Origin: an uncultured Collinsella sp. | GTDB lineage: Bacteria; Actinomycetota; Coriobacteriia; Coriobacteriales; Coriobacteriaceae | DNA: 64,000 bases | Assembly (NCBI GenBank): GCA_958447915.1 | Contig: CAUDCB010000001.1 | Coordinates: forward strand, 5,886 to 69,885 | Direction of reading: 5' to 3' | Shown: positions 26,935 through 35,886 of the stretch, one piece after another | How the letters are laid out: every line of letters starts with the position of its first letter | How positions within the stretch are numbered: position 1 is the stretch's first letter | The notes under the pieces: model-generated | What the model was told of the DNA's origin: nothing | What the model saw: only the letters and a program-made list of their open reading frames with translations | Database searches by the model: none | Made by a program: the position numbers and the translations under genes

Positions 26935-28161
26935 CTACTCGTCCTGAGGGTCCTCGTCGGAACTTGACTCGAGTTCGGGTTCGGGCTCAGGTTCAGGCGT
27001 CGGCTCGGTCTCGGGCTCGGGCGCCGGCTCTGGTGCGGGCGCGACATCCGGAGCGCTATAGCCCGAAGGGGCGGCCTTCTTCTCAAACGGCAGCACAAAG
27101 GTCAGGACGTCATCCTTATCCTCATCAGCCCATTCAGCTGCATAGCGCGCTACCCAATAGCCAACGGCACGATGCTTGAGCATCTTGCCAAAGACCGTAA
27201 GGAATACCGTGACAAACGCCGTCAGTACCAAGAACAATACGAGCGTGATGCCACCGCCGGTAACAAGCGCCTCAATAGCCGAAGGACGGTAGTAGTAGCT
27301 ATACATACCGACAGAGGCAATGGTGCCAAAGACGAACGTCAGGATCCAGGTGACAACGTTGGCGACCAGACCCGTCAAAAACTCGGGAAGGAACGAAGCA
27401 CAGAACAGCTTGGTCTTGTTGTGCTTAAACGCCGCCCAGACCTTATCGAGCGAAAACGCGCTCTCGACGCGACCGGTCACCGCAAAGTGCATCACGGCGA
27501 TGTCGGCGAACATCTTAAAGAAGACACCCAGAATCGCCGAGGCAATTAGCGCCAGGTCAAGCAGGCCGAGCGAACCGAACAGCGCAGCCTCGAGCGCATA
27601 AGAGCCATAATAAGAATACGAGCCCGCGGCGCCAATTACCACGCCCTCCACCAGCGAAAGCACTACACCGATAACGGGAATAGCAGCGATAACCTCGAGC
27701 ACGACCGAAATAACGCTCGAAAAGACTCCGAGACCAAACGACGTGGAACGCATGAGTGGACGATCCATACCGTCATCAACGTTGAGCGACAGATCGCGAC
27801 CCCACTCGATGCCAAAGCCCGAACCGCACACGCTCGCAATGCAAGCTGCCAAAAAGCCGATGGCAGCCGCAATGCCGCCAATAACGGGAATAAACAACAC
27901 GAGCACCGACACAACGCAAATCAGCGCCGGTAAAAAGGCAATCTGGCACACGCGCTGCAGCACGCCCGGCGTCTTGGTCATATCCTCAAACGCCTGAGCC
28001 ACACAGCCCTTGGGCACGTTGACCACCGGCGGCTGAGGCATGGCCTGCTGAGGCTGCGGCTGTCCCTGAGGGACCGCGCCGGCCGCCGCATTAGGAGCAC
28101 CACACGCACCGCAGAACTTGTCGTTATCGCCCATGGGGGCGCCACACTGCGAACAGAACAT
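26935..28161 (-). CDS. Zinc-ribbon multi-pass membrane protein
   Basis: 408 residues. The N-terminus, MFCSQCGAPMGDNDKFCGAC, is a four-cysteine zinc ribbon, then a Pro/Gln-rich linker, then a membrane region of about six or seven helices (residues 75-350) with a conserved-looking FEDMTKTPGVL segment before the first helix, and finally an acidic tail of repeated Pro-Glu pairs. The layout is like DUF4013-type proteins. The start at 28161 has AAGGG 9 nt before it. No function is known. It is a single gene, with a 150-nt gap to the YitT gene upstream. Confidence 0.72.
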   Translation of the reverse strand: MFCSQCGAPMGDNDKFCGACGAPNAAAGAVPQGQPQPQQAMPQPPVVNVPKGCVAQAFEDMTKTPGVLQRVCQIAFLPALICVVSVLVLFIPVIGGIAAAIGFLAACIASVCGSGFGIEWGRDLSLNVDDGMDRPLMRSTSFGLGVFSSVISVVLEVIAAIPVIGVVLSLVEGVVIGAAGSYSYYGSYALEAALFGSLGLLDLALIASAILGVFFKMFADIAVMHFAVTGRVESAFSLDKVWAAFKHNKTKLFCASFLPEFLTGLVANVVTWILTFVFGTIASVGMYSYYYRPSAIEALVTGGGITLVLFLVLTAFVTVFLTVFGKMLKHRAVGYWVARYAAEWADEDKDDVLTFVLPFEKKAAPSGYSAPDVAPAPEPAPEPETEPTPEPEPEPELESSSDEDPQDE

Positions 28162-28311
28162 CGAAATCATCCCTTCGTATCTAGAGCGAATCACCTGGAT
28201 CGCAAACGATGTCTTTAGCATCATTATCGCCCAATGTGGGGACAAATACCCCAAGATGGCCGATTTGCAACGTAGCCGGCCTTATTCAATGATTCGAAGG
28301 GTGCGTCCGCG

Positions 28312-29334
28312 CTAGTTCGTGCCGCGGAAGCCCTTGCCGACGATTTCGGAGCTATCGACGATGGTGATGAAGGCGCCAGGGTCAATCTCGCGGGTATAGC
28401 GGCGCAGTTGCACTGCCTCGCGACGGCTCAGCACGCTCATGATCACCGTGACGCACTTGCCCGAGAAGGCGCCGTAGCCACGGCTGATCGTTGCCGTGCG
28501 GTTGAGATGCTTGACGATAAACTCCTCGACTTTGCGCGGTTCGGCGCAAATAATCGTGCAGACCTTGCGCAGGTGAATGCTCTCGATGGCCTTGTCGACC
28601 ACAAGCGTCTTGGCAAACAGGCCAAGCACGCAGTACAGGCCGACGCGCGGGCCATACAGGAAAGCCGCGATGGTCACGATGCCGATATCGACCAGCAACA
28701 GGGCGCGGCCGATCTCGAGCGTGGTGCGGCGTTTGAGGATCATGGCAAGAATGTCCGTGCCACCCGTCGAGGCGCCAATGTCAAAGACAATAGCACTGCC
28801 GAGCGCCGGCAAGATAACGGCAAAACACAGGTCGAGCCACATATCGCCCGTCATCGAAACATCCGTCGGGATGAAGAGCTCAAACAGCGAGACGTAGGCC
28901 GAAAGCGCAAACGAAGCGAAGACGCTCCACAGAATCGCCTTGCGCTCCAAAAAGATAAAGCCCAGAACGACCAGGATTGCGTTGATAATCCACATAAAGA
29001 CGCCGACGGGCAGGGTCGGGAACAGCGTAGAAAGAATGACCGACACGCCCGAGGTGCCGCCGAAGGCAAAGTGATTGGGGGTTTTAAAGGCCACGATGGC
29101 GAACGCCGTGAGGATCAGGCCCAGATTGAGCTCGGCAAAAAAGCGCGGAAAGCCTGGCTCCTGGCTGCGCCTGCGGCCGGCGCGCTCGCCACGTTCGATA
29201 TCCTCGCGATCGACCACGCGCTCCATCGGCACCACCGGAGGACGATGCACCTCCTCGGCAGCACGCGACGCCGCCTCTGCCGCAGCGGCCTCAATCGCCC
29301 ATGCCTTGCTTTCGGTCTCGTGTTCGTCGGCCAT
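28312..29334 (-). CDS. YitT family membrane protein with DUF2179 domain
   Basis: 340 residues: a charged N-terminal region of about 75 residues (Ala/Glu then Arg-rich), five hydrophobic helices with the family motif NHFAFGGTSGVSVILS and GASTGGTDILAMIL, and a C-terminal cytoplasmic DUF2179 domain ending near RRYTREIDPGAFITIVDSSE. YitT proteins are widespread and of unknown function. The extended basic/acidic N-terminus is longer than the usual family length of about 290. Confidence 0.88.
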   Translation of the reverse strand: MADEHETESKAWAIEAAAAEAASRAAEEVHRPPVVPMERVVDREDIERGERAGRRRSQEPGFPRFFAELNLGLILTAFAIVAFKTPNHFAFGGTSGVSVILSTLFPTLPVGVFMWIINAILVVLGFIFLERKAILWSVFASFALSAYVSLFELFIPTDVSMTGDMWLDLCFAVILPALGSAIVFDIGASTGGTDILAMILKRRTTLEIGRALLLVDIGIVTIAAFLYGPRVGLYCVLGLFAKTLVVDKAIESIHLRKVCTIICAEPRKVEEFIVKHLNRTATISRGYGAFSGKCVTVIMSVLSRREAVQLRRYTREIDPGAFITIVDSSEIVGKGFRGTN

Positions 29335-29443
29335 TACGGCAACCCCTCGTTAACAATTTGGAAACAATGCGCCCATTAGGGTAACGCGGAACGTGGGGAT
29401 TGCAACCCTTAGTTAGACGAGCGGTATGACTACATCGGGAGCG

Positions 29444-29488
29444 TACAAAAACGGCCGGCCACGCTTTTGCTTGCGCGGTCGGCCGTTT
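29444..29488 (-). terminator. Terminator after asp23
   Basis: AAACGGCCGGCCACGC and GCGCGGTCGGCCGTTT (29449-29464 and 29473-29488) form a long GC-rich stem; on the minus strand it is followed by TTTTTGTACG. It comes just after the hairpin repeat that abuts the asp23 stop. Confidence 0.85.
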
Positions 29489-29505
29489 AACGTTTTCGCA
29501 GATAA

Positions 29506-29540
29506 AACCTGCCAAAATAAACATCCCTTTTTGGTAGGTT
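29506..29540. repeat. GGGACAGG-type hairpin repeat, copy 2 (abuts asp23 stop)
   Basis: Arms AACCTGCCAAAA and TTTTTGGTAGGTT around a short centre with ATCCC. On the minus strand the element begins inside the TAA of asp23 and continues as GGCAGGTTTTATCTGCGAAAACG, matching copy 1 after rph almost base for base. A separate, strong terminator follows it, so this repeat is not needed for termination. Confidence 0.75.
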
Positions 29541-30060
29541 ACTCGTGCTGGCTGGTGCGGTGCTCGTACTCCTCGGGGGTGATGACATCCTCGATGCGCA
29601 GGTTGACGCCTGCCACCTCAAGGCCGGTCATCGCGGCAAGACGCTCGGTGACGCGCGCCTTAACGTCGTCAAAGATCGCAGGCGCATAGGCACCGTACTC
29701 GATGATGACCGAGATGTTGACGACCACGCGATTGTCGTCGGTGACCTCGACCGTCACGCCCTTGGTCAGGTTCTCGGCACCAAACTGCTCCTGCACAAAG
29801 TGCATGAGGTTGCCCTTCATGCCCAGGACGTGCGGCACCTCGCGGGTGGCCATGGCGACGATCTTCTCAATCACGCCGTTGGAATAGGTCAGCGAGTCCT
29901 CGGACTCGTCCGTCTCCTCGTCATCCTCGTCCGCCTCGTCTTCGGACTCTGCCTCGACGAGCGCCTCGTCCTCGAGCGTTACGCCCTCCGCCTCGGCGGC
30001 GACGGCCTCGTTCGTCTCGAGCTCGGTATCGGCCACATCAACCTTCGTGTTAAAAGCCAT
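29539..30060 (-). CDS. Asp23/Gls24 family envelope stress protein
   Basis: 173 residues. The first 60 or so are very acidic (runs of Glu and Asp) and probably disordered; the Asp23 domain follows, with YSNGVIEKIVAMATREVPHV and VVVNISVIIEYGAYAPAIF. Asp23 proteins attach to the inner face of the membrane through AmaP in Staphylococcus and are induced by cell-envelope or alkaline stress. The gene is the last of an amaP-DUF2273-asp23 cluster, 44 nt after the DUF2273 gene. Confidence 0.88.
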   Translation of the reverse strand: MAFNTKVDVADTELETNEAVAAEAEGVTLEDEALVEAESEDEADEDDEETDESEDSLTYSNGVIEKIVAMATREVPHVLGMKGNLMHFVQEQFGAENLTKGVTVEVTDDNRVVVNISVIIEYGAYAPAIFDDVKARVTERLAAMTGLEVAGVNLRIEDVITPEEYEHRTSQHE

Positions 30061-30104
30061 GGTTCCTCCTTATGCCTGCCACGGATGCGACAGTCGAATA
30101 CAGA

Positions 30105-30482
30105 TTAGCGGCCGCTAAACAGACGGCCGAAGAAGTTAACGATACCGTTCTCGCCGTCGCGAATCTGGCCGATCACGGCGCCGATCAGCACAAAGAATGC
30201 GATGACAAGCGTGTCCCACAGGCCCAACGTAAGTACCAGCACGGCGAGGATAAAACCTGCCGCGGCGCCGAGCGTAGTGTTGGGGTGGCGCACGGCGTAG
30301 CTCCAGATAGCAGCGCCCGTACCTTTGATGAGACCCATGGCCTCGTCAAAGTCGTTGGCGGCGCTGTCGTGCTGCCCGCCGGCCTCGGGCTTGGTGTCGG
30401 CGGACTCGCCTGCCGGCATAGCGTTCTGATCGATCGTCAGGCGCGGCGTGCGGGCGGTCTTGTCTTGGTTGGTATCACTCAC
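30105..30482 (-). CDS. DUF2273 small membrane protein
   Basis: 125 residues from a GTG start. The N-terminal 60 residues are polar; the C-terminus has the DUF2273 pattern, HPNTTLGAAAGFILAVLVL and a second helix, ending NGIVNFFGRLFSGR. GGAGG lies 5 nt before the GTG at 30482, and the start overlaps the amaP stop by 8 nt, which indicates translational coupling. The protein occurs with Asp23 family proteins in Gram-positive bacteria and is thought to help anchor them. Confidence 0.82.
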   Translation of the reverse strand: MSDTNQDKTARTPRLTIDQNAMPAGESADTKPEAGGQHDSAANDFDEAMGLIKGTGAAIWSYAVRHPNTTLGAAAGFILAVLVLTLGLWDTLVIAFFVLIGAVIGQIRDGENGIVNFFGRLFSGR

Positions 30483-31020
30483 CGGAAACCTCCACGGTCT
30501 GGACGGTAGTCTTGGACGGCAAAAAACGGACGCGCGCGGTCGTGCCCGGCGTGCCGAGCATGGTGTCACAGGCCTTCTCGATGCGCTGCTGCATCGAGGT
30601 GGCAAGGGAAGCCACATCGTGATCGACGAGTGCGATGGCGTCGACCTTAAAACGGACGTGCGACTCGTCGGAGCCCTGGACGCGCGCCTCGATATACTCG
30701 ACCATCACGCGGTCGTCGCGCTCAGCCGCAGCACGGGCGCACGAGGAGAGAGCCGCAAGGGTGACCTCGATATTGCGCTCCCCCGCCGGATGCACGCAGG
30801 ACGGCTCGCGGCGAGCAAACATCAGGCGGAAGAAGACCGCCAGCACGCCAAGCGCCACGACACCGCCGCACACTGTAACGACAATGCGCGGCATGGGGTC
30901 ACGCATCAGCAGCATAAAGCGGTAGGTATATGGCCCCCAAAACTGGCAGACCAACGTGCCCAGCGCCACGACGGCGGCGGCAAGATATACGATCGCTAGG
31001 GCTCGTTTGAGCACGCGCAT
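30475..31020 (-). CDS. amaP: Alkaline shock response membrane anchor protein AmaP
   Basis: 181 residues with two N-terminal membrane helices (about 7-27 and 47-65), then a cytoplasmic domain resembling Asp23 (VEYIEARVQGSDESHVRFKV, RIEKACDTMLG). In Staphylococcus AmaP recruits Asp23 to the membrane. It heads the three-gene cluster with the DUF2273 and asp23 genes, all within 1.5 kb. Confidence 0.82.
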   Translation of the reverse strand: MRVLKRALAIVYLAAAVVALGTLVCQFWGPYTYRFMLLMRDPMPRIVVTVCGGVVALGVLAVFFRLMFARREPSCVHPAGERNIEVTLAALSSCARAAAERDDRVMVEYIEARVQGSDESHVRFKVDAIALVDHDVASLATSMQQRIEKACDTMLGTPGTTARVRFLPSKTTVQTVEVSGE

Positions 31021-31075
31021 GCGGCGCTCCCTTCAAATCTCGATCCACAGAATGCAAAACAATTCGCATCATTAT

Positions 31076-31116
31076 AAAAGAGCCGGGTCCGGTGCCATAC
31101 GCACGCGGATCCGGCT
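31076..31116 (-). terminator. Terminator after yebC
   Basis: AGCCGGGTCCG (31081-31091) pairs with CGGATCCGGCT (31106-31116), one G-U wobble; on the minus strand it is followed by CTTTTATAATG. It separates yebC from the amaP cluster. Confidence 0.82.
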
Positions 31117-31186
31117 CATCTATTCCACGAGGCTTGCATGCTCGCTTCATTATGCCCAGATATGCACGGCTTAACCCGTGCAGGCG

Positions 31187-31993
31187 CTACTCCTCCTCGA
31201 GGGCAGCGATGACCTCGTCGGTCATGTCCATGGTGCTGTAGACGTCCTGGACGTCGTCGAGCTCCTCGAGACGGTCGATGAGGCGCTGAACCTTCTTGGC
31301 GTCGGTACCGGAGACCTCGGTCGGGGTGGTCGGAACCATGGTGGTCTCGGAACCCTTGACCTGGACGCCCTGCTCCTCGAGTGCCTTGGAGACAGCCATG
31401 ACGTCGTTGGCAGCGGTCCAGACGATCCACTCCTCGCCGGCGTCCTCGTAGTCCTCGCCACCGGCCTCGGCGATTGCCATCATGAACTCATCCTCGTCAC
31501 CGGCAGCACCGTTGGCGATCATGGTCTCCTTCTTGGCGTTCTCGTCCAGGATCTCCTTGGCGACGACGATCTGTCCCTTGCGCTCAAACTGGAAGGCGAC
31601 GGAGCCGGAGGTGCCCAGGTTGCCACCAGCGTGGGAGAAGGCGGAACGGACATCGGCGGCAGTACGGTTGCGGTTGTCGGTCAGGCAGTCAACATAGACG
31701 GCGACACCGGCGGGACCATAGCCCTCGTACACGATGTTCTCGTAGACGGCGGCATCGGCACCCGAACCAAAGGCCTTGTCGATAGCGGACTTGATCTTGT
31801 CCTTGGGCATGGACTGAGCCTTGGCCTTAGCAACGGCAGCGGCGAGGCTGGCGTTGTTCTCGGGCAGCGGGTCACCGCCGAGACGGGCAGCAACGGTGAT
31901 GTTGCGGCTCAGCTTGGAGAAGAGGGCGGAACGCTTGGCGTCCTGCGCGCCCTTACGATGCTTGGTTGTGGCCCACTTAGAGTGTCCGGACAT
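31187..31993 (-). CDS. YebC/PmpR family protein (TACO1-like)
   Basis: 268 residues opening MSGHSKWATTKHRKGAQDAK, the signature of the family, followed by KLSRNITVAARLGGDP and YEGYGPAGVAVYVDCLTDN. Family members act as DNA-binding regulators or ease translation of proline-rich stretches on the ribosome. The C-terminus is about 20 residues longer than the usual 245 because of an acidic addition (AGGEDYEDAGEEW). It stands alone with its own terminator. Confidence 0.93.
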   Translation of the reverse strand: MSGHSKWATTKHRKGAQDAKRSALFSKLSRNITVAARLGGDPLPENNASLAAAVAKAKAQSMPKDKIKSAIDKAFGSGADAAVYENIVYEGYGPAGVAVYVDCLTDNRNRTAADVRSAFSHAGGNLGTSGSVAFQFERKGQIVVAKEILDENAKKETMIANGAAGDEDEFMMAIAEAGGEDYEDAGEEWIVWTAANDVMAVSKALEEQGVQVKGSETTMVPTTPTEVSGTDAKKVQRLIDRLEELDDVQDVYSTMDMTDEVIAALEEE

Positions 31994-32123
31994 ACGTGTC
32001 TCCTATCGGTTTCGACCTAAAGCCCAGCGCAGATGCTCGGGCAATATAAACAAACGTCGTTATGATATACCTACTGCCCTGCGAGATAAACCCCAAAATG
32101 AAGGCGTCGTGATGATGCCACCC

Positions 32124-32171
32124 TTTGGTGCAAAGGGCCGGTGCAAAGTAACCTGTCCCCTTTGCACCAAA
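32124..32171. repeat. GGGACAGG-type hairpin repeat (abuts DUF6020 stop)
   Basis: TTTGGTGCAAAGG (32124-32136) and CCTTTGCACCAAA (32159-32171) are perfect 13-bp arms. The centre holds a partial arm copy and AACCTGTCC, so on the minus strand it reads GGGGACAGGTT. The right arm ends at the base next to the TAA stop of the DUF6020 gene. The arms differ from those of copies 1-3, but the centre is shared. Confidence 0.75.
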
Positions 32172-34355
32172 TTAGGACCAGAGAAGGTCGCTGCGGGTGA
32201 TGGTGGCGCCGATGGCAAAGGGCATGCAGGCGATGACCGGATACAGGTAGCGCATATAGGTCGAGCCGTTGCAGGGACCGATCAGGCACACGGCGAGCAC
32301 GCCCAACAGCGGCACCCAGATCGCCAGCGCACGCCATGAATGACGACGCAGCAGGTAGACCACCACGGCGATCATGATCCACACATAGGTGGCCGAGCTC
32401 ATGGTGAGCGAGATAAACGGGATGCGCTGTACTGCTACGCGATACAGGTTGATCAGGTGGTCGCACCAGCGCACAACCTTGCTATCGACCGGATGGAAGT
32501 CAAAGTACTTGAGGTTATCGGGCTTCGCCATAATCTCGGCACTGCGCGCCGTGCTGTAGACCCACGCATCGCGGGCACTCGGATAAAAGTAGCCGTAGTA
32601 GTTATTGATGAGCGCCGAGATGTAGCACTCGGGATCCTTTTTGAACATCTGCGCCCAGACCTCAAAATAGGCCTTGATGTCCTCCTGCGAGGCGTACTCG
32701 TTAAAGCAATTTTTGACGGCGTCCGACTTATCCGGGTTGTAGCGGCGGCCCAGATTGTCGTACTTGAGCACACGGTCGATCACGGCACGCTCATCGTCGG
32801 TCACCAAGCCGTCGCAAGGAGCCTCCACGATAGTGCCGTCCTCCTTAACCGTAGGGTTGACACCCGAGTTGAGGCCGTCGTGCTTTTGGACGAAACGAGC
32901 CGTCTGCTGGAACGGAATCGAGAGGATTTCGCGCTTGGAACCAGGCGTAATGTCGTGCGCCGGCATAAAGACCTTGGTGAAGTACATATTAGAGGCAAGG
33001 CAGAGTGCAAGCACCGCAAGAACTCCCATCCAGCGGAAACGCGGGATGGAGCCCGAAGGCGCAGCACCAGCCTGCTTGGCTGCGCGACGAGCCACATGCG
33101 CGTCCCATGCGCAAAACGCCGCCGCGATTACGCATGCCGCCAGGGGAAACACCAGGCCGCCGTTGCGCAGAAACGTGGAACCCATGGCACCCAGAGCGAG
33201 CAGCAGCCAGTCATGGCGCGCAAAGAGCACGGGCCTCTGTTCGCCCGCACGCTCGGCATTGGCATCGCGACGGGGCAGGCCGCATGCCACGAGCTTCACG
33301 GCCTGCACCAACAGCACCAAAAACGCGTCGGCAAAGAGCACGTCTTTGGTGAGCAACGCCGCGTAGTTAGAGAACATCGGCATAAACGCAAAGAACAGCA
33401 GGATCGCACCGCGAACCGGCAGGCTCACGCCCAGTTTGCGCAGCGACGAAATGGAATAGGCCATGCAGGCAGCCGTGATGACAAATTGAGCGCAGGTATA
33501 GATGATGAGGCCCGCGTTAGCGCTGTTGAACAGCGAAAGCCCCAGTTGAACGCACGAGCCGATAATGGCCGTGTGCACTATGGGATGATGCCCGTTGAGC
33601 AGCACGTTGGGGTTGAGTAGGCGCAGGTAGTCGCTCGTGCCGTTGGGATAGTTGAACCACTGGCGAATCTGCGCACCCGTATCTCCCATAAAAAGGCCGG
33701 GCAGCGAAGCGATGAGCGTGGGCGCCCAGGCGATCATAAGCACCAGGAAGGGCCCGGCAAAGGGATGGACCGAGAGCACGGCGTGAGCCACACGCCATAT
33801 GCGGCCAAAGTGCGCCTCGGAAAACGGGATGCGTCGGGAGCTCAGCCAATCCAGACACTCAAAAGCCAGATAGAAGGCCACGATCGCTAGGAGCATCCAG
33901 CCCGCGCCGCCAATCCAGGCGCAGATGATGCGGGCCTTGTCGCCAAGAACAATCTCGGCCGAGTCGATGAGGTCGTAGCTACGGCCGAACACCATGCAGA
34001 TGGCGAAAAACAGCGACGGCAGAATGATCGATGGACGCCAGGTGTCGCCACGGCCAAAGAACACGTAGCGAAACGGCAGCGTGAGCAGGCAGGCAAGCGC
34101 AAGCAGCATGACCGCGTCGGTATGGCCGGCAAACGAGAGGAGCACCTCGTAGCACACGTACAGCATGCCCGAGGCTTTGGGGTCAATCGCCAAGACTGCG
34201 TTGCTCGACACCGGGGCGGGATCGATGGAAAACGCCGTGGTCGCCAACAGCGCGAGCAGAAATGCGATGAGCGTCTGCTTGGCGGGGTAGCGCTTAAACC
34301 AGACGATGCGAGCCGCGTCGCGCGCAGCCGTTGTGGAGAGATCGGAATCCTTCAC
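32172..34355 (-). CDS. DUF6020 family multi-pass membrane protein
   Basis: 727 residues with about a dozen hydrophobic helices and a soluble stretch near residues 450-600. Family-like features are the MIAWAPTLIASLPGLFMGDT segment, where GDTGAQIRQWF follows a helix, and NPNVLLNGHHPIVHTAIIG. The layout resembles GT-C glycosyltransferases or polymer-export proteins of Coriobacteriia and Firmicutes; no activity has been assigned as far as I know. It lies 144 nt downstream of lgt on the same strand, with two hairpin repeats in the gap. Confidence 0.72.
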   Translation of the reverse strand: MKDSDLSTTAARDAARIVWFKRYPAKQTLIAFLLALLATTAFSIDPAPVSSNAVLAIDPKASGMLYVCYEVLLSFAGHTDAVMLLALACLLTLPFRYVFFGRGDTWRPSIILPSLFFAICMVFGRSYDLIDSAEIVLGDKARIICAWIGGAGWMLLAIVAFYLAFECLDWLSSRRIPFSEAHFGRIWRVAHAVLSVHPFAGPFLVLMIAWAPTLIASLPGLFMGDTGAQIRQWFNYPNGTSDYLRLLNPNVLLNGHHPIVHTAIIGSCVQLGLSLFNSANAGLIIYTCAQFVITAACMAYSISSLRKLGVSLPVRGAILLFFAFMPMFSNYAALLTKDVLFADAFLVLLVQAVKLVACGLPRRDANAERAGEQRPVLFARHDWLLLALGAMGSTFLRNGGLVFPLAACVIAAAFCAWDAHVARRAAKQAGAAPSGSIPRFRWMGVLAVLALCLASNMYFTKVFMPAHDITPGSKREILSIPFQQTARFVQKHDGLNSGVNPTVKEDGTIVEAPCDGLVTDDERAVIDRVLKYDNLGRRYNPDKSDAVKNCFNEYASQEDIKAYFEVWAQMFKKDPECYISALINNYYGYFYPSARDAWVYSTARSAEIMAKPDNLKYFDFHPVDSKVVRWCDHLINLYRVAVQRIPFISLTMSSATYVWIMIAVVVYLLRRHSWRALAIWVPLLGVLAVCLIGPCNGSTYMRYLYPVIACMPFAIGATITRSDLLWS

Positions 34356-34375
34356 AGTCCGAAAGCCTTTCTAGA

Positions 34376-34412
34376 AACCTGCCAAAAAGGGACAGGTTTA
34401 TTTTGGCAGGTT
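34376..34412. repeat. GGGACAGG-type hairpin repeat, copy 3
   Basis: AACCTGCCAAAA (34376-34387) and TTTTGGCAGGTT (34401-34412) are perfect 12-bp arms around AGGGACAGGTTTA. It lies in the opposite orientation to copies 1 and 2 and carries the same TTTATCTGGGG flank after its right arm, so this is the complete, undamaged form of the element. It sits between lgt and the DUF6020 gene. Confidence 0.8.
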
Positions 34413-34455
34413 TTATCTGGGGAAATGTTACGGTTCTGTCATCATTGCCCAGCAA

Positions 34456-34490
34456 ACCACCACAAAGGTGCCTGCCCCCTTTGTGGTGGT
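34456..34490. repeat. Hairpin repeat with CCACCAC arms
   Basis: ACCACCACAAAGG (34456-34468) and CCTTTGTGGTGGT (34478-34490) are perfect 13-bp arms around TGCCTGCCC; on the minus strand the centre reads GGGCAGGCA, a one-base-shorter form of the GGGACAGG centre. It starts 9 nt after the lgt stop. Its left half recurs at 55064, joined to another element's right half. Confidence 0.75.
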
Positions 34491-34499
34491 ATGTGGGGG

Positions 34500-35321
34500 T
34501 TAAGCGTCGAGGTAGATGCGCTGGGGGCGATTGCGGTGTCGGGCGAAGATGATGAGCGCCAGGCCCGCAATAACGAGCGGAAGGCTCAGCAGCTGACCCA
34601 TCGTGATGACGCCGCCCAGCAGATAGCCAAGCTGGGCGTCGGGCACGCGCACGAACTCGACGAGGAAGCGGACGATGCCGTAACCCATCACAAACACGCC
34701 CATAAACGTGCCCTGGGGCAGTAGCGGCTTTTTGCGGCTGAGCACCTGCAGGATGCAGAAGAGCACAATGCCCTCAAGAAATGCCTCGTAGAGTTGGGAG
34801 GGGTGACGCGGCATATCGCCCGCAGTCCCGCCAAAGACCACACCCCAGGGCAAATCGGTCGGCTTGCCCCACAGCTCACCGTTGACAAAGTTGGCACAAC
34901 GGCCCAGACACAAGGCCAGCGGCGCGCCGATGACGGCAAGGTCTGCCAGAGTCCATGCATCGAGCTTATACATGCGGCACACGATGATGCCGCCCAAGAT
35001 GCCGCCGACCAGGCCACCGTGGAAGCTCATGCCGCCTTCGTTGGTGGCAAAGATCTCGAGCGGGTGCGCCCAGTAGTAGCCATCACCGTAAAAGACGACG
35101 TAGAACAGGCGCGCACCGATAATGAGGCCAAAGACCACGCCGACCACGACACTCGTCAGGTCGTCAATCGTGATGCTAAAGCCCCAGCGACGCTGCGTGC
35201 GGTACATGACGACCGCCGTGAGCAGGGCGCCGACCACATAGGCCAGACCATACCAGTAAATCGTGATGGGCCCCGCCGAAATCGCGACGGGATCAAGCAT
35301 ATGGTAGAAGTCGTTGAGCAT
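34500..35321 (-). CDS. lgt: Prolipoprotein diacylglyceryl transferase
   Basis: Membrane enzyme that attaches diacylglycerol to the lipobox cysteine of prolipoproteins. 273 residues, seven hydrophobic helices, and the Lgt signature GRCANFVNGELWG near residue 140 (the first Arg is essential in E. coli Lgt), with MSFHGGLVGG before it. The ATG at 35321 has AGGAGG 6 nt before it; upstream in-frame starts lack one. The lipoprotein at 55221 in this window is a likely client. Confidence 0.94.
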   Translation of the reverse strand: MLNDFYHMLDPVAISAGPITIYWYGLAYVVGALLTAVVMYRTQRRWGFSITIDDLTSVVVGVVFGLIIGARLFYVVFYGDGYYWAHPLEIFATNEGGMSFHGGLVGGILGGIIVCRMYKLDAWTLADLAVIGAPLALCLGRCANFVNGELWGKPTDLPWGVVFGGTAGDMPRHPSQLYEAFLEGIVLFCILQVLSRKKPLLPQGTFMGVFVMGYGIVRFLVEFVRVPDAQLGYLLGGVITMGQLLSLPLVIAGLALIIFARHRNRPQRIYLDA

Positions 35322-35430
35322 GTCGACCCTCCTACTCCCTACATACAAATTCGGCCGCGGGCCTTGCGCTCGCAGCCGCATATTTGGGCGTAACGTCTAT
35401 GCGGAGTATGCCGTCCGCAGCTTTCGCATC

Positions 35431-35709
35431 TTAGAACGGCGCGTACTCGTCGTACAGGTCGTCGGTCTCGCCGGAGGCATTAACCTGCTCGACACGGGTA
35501 ACGCCGGGCACATGCTCCTTGAGGATACGCTCGATACCCATGGACAGGGTCAGCGCGCTCATAGGGCAGCCGGCGCAGGCACCCTGCAGCTCCAGTTTGA
35601 CGACGCCCTCGTCGTCAACACCCACATACTCCATATCGCCGCCGTCAGCCTGCAGGTTGGGGCGGATCTCCTCAAGAACCTTCTTAAGCAGCTCTTCGTT
35701 AACAGCCAC
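35431..35709 (-). CDS. NifU-like iron-sulfur scaffold protein
   Basis: 92 residues, consisting of a single NifU C-terminal domain. The two cluster-binding cysteines are in LQGACAGCPMSALTL, preceded by RPNLQADGGDMEYVGVD, the standard family opening. Proteins of this type carry or transfer Fe-S clusters. The gene is single; lgt begins 109 nt downstream and deoxycytidylate deaminase ends 177 nt upstream. Confidence 0.92.
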   Translation of the reverse strand: MAVNEELLKKVLEEIRPNLQADGGDMEYVGVDDEGVVKLELQGACAGCPMSALTLSMGIERILKEHVPGVTRVEQVNASGETDDLYDEYAPF

Positions 35710-35886
35710 AGGGGCTCCTTTCTCACAATTACGCGGGCGCGCCCGCGGACAGAAGCTATGTTACTACAGCCGTGTACCCGCTCACGAGCCGTCCATGCGC
35801 GCAGACGCGACTTTCACGAGCAGTCAATTTGGGACGGGGCTCTTTTAGCTGCTTTTGCCGGCGCCCGACGCTAACACAGGCTGCTG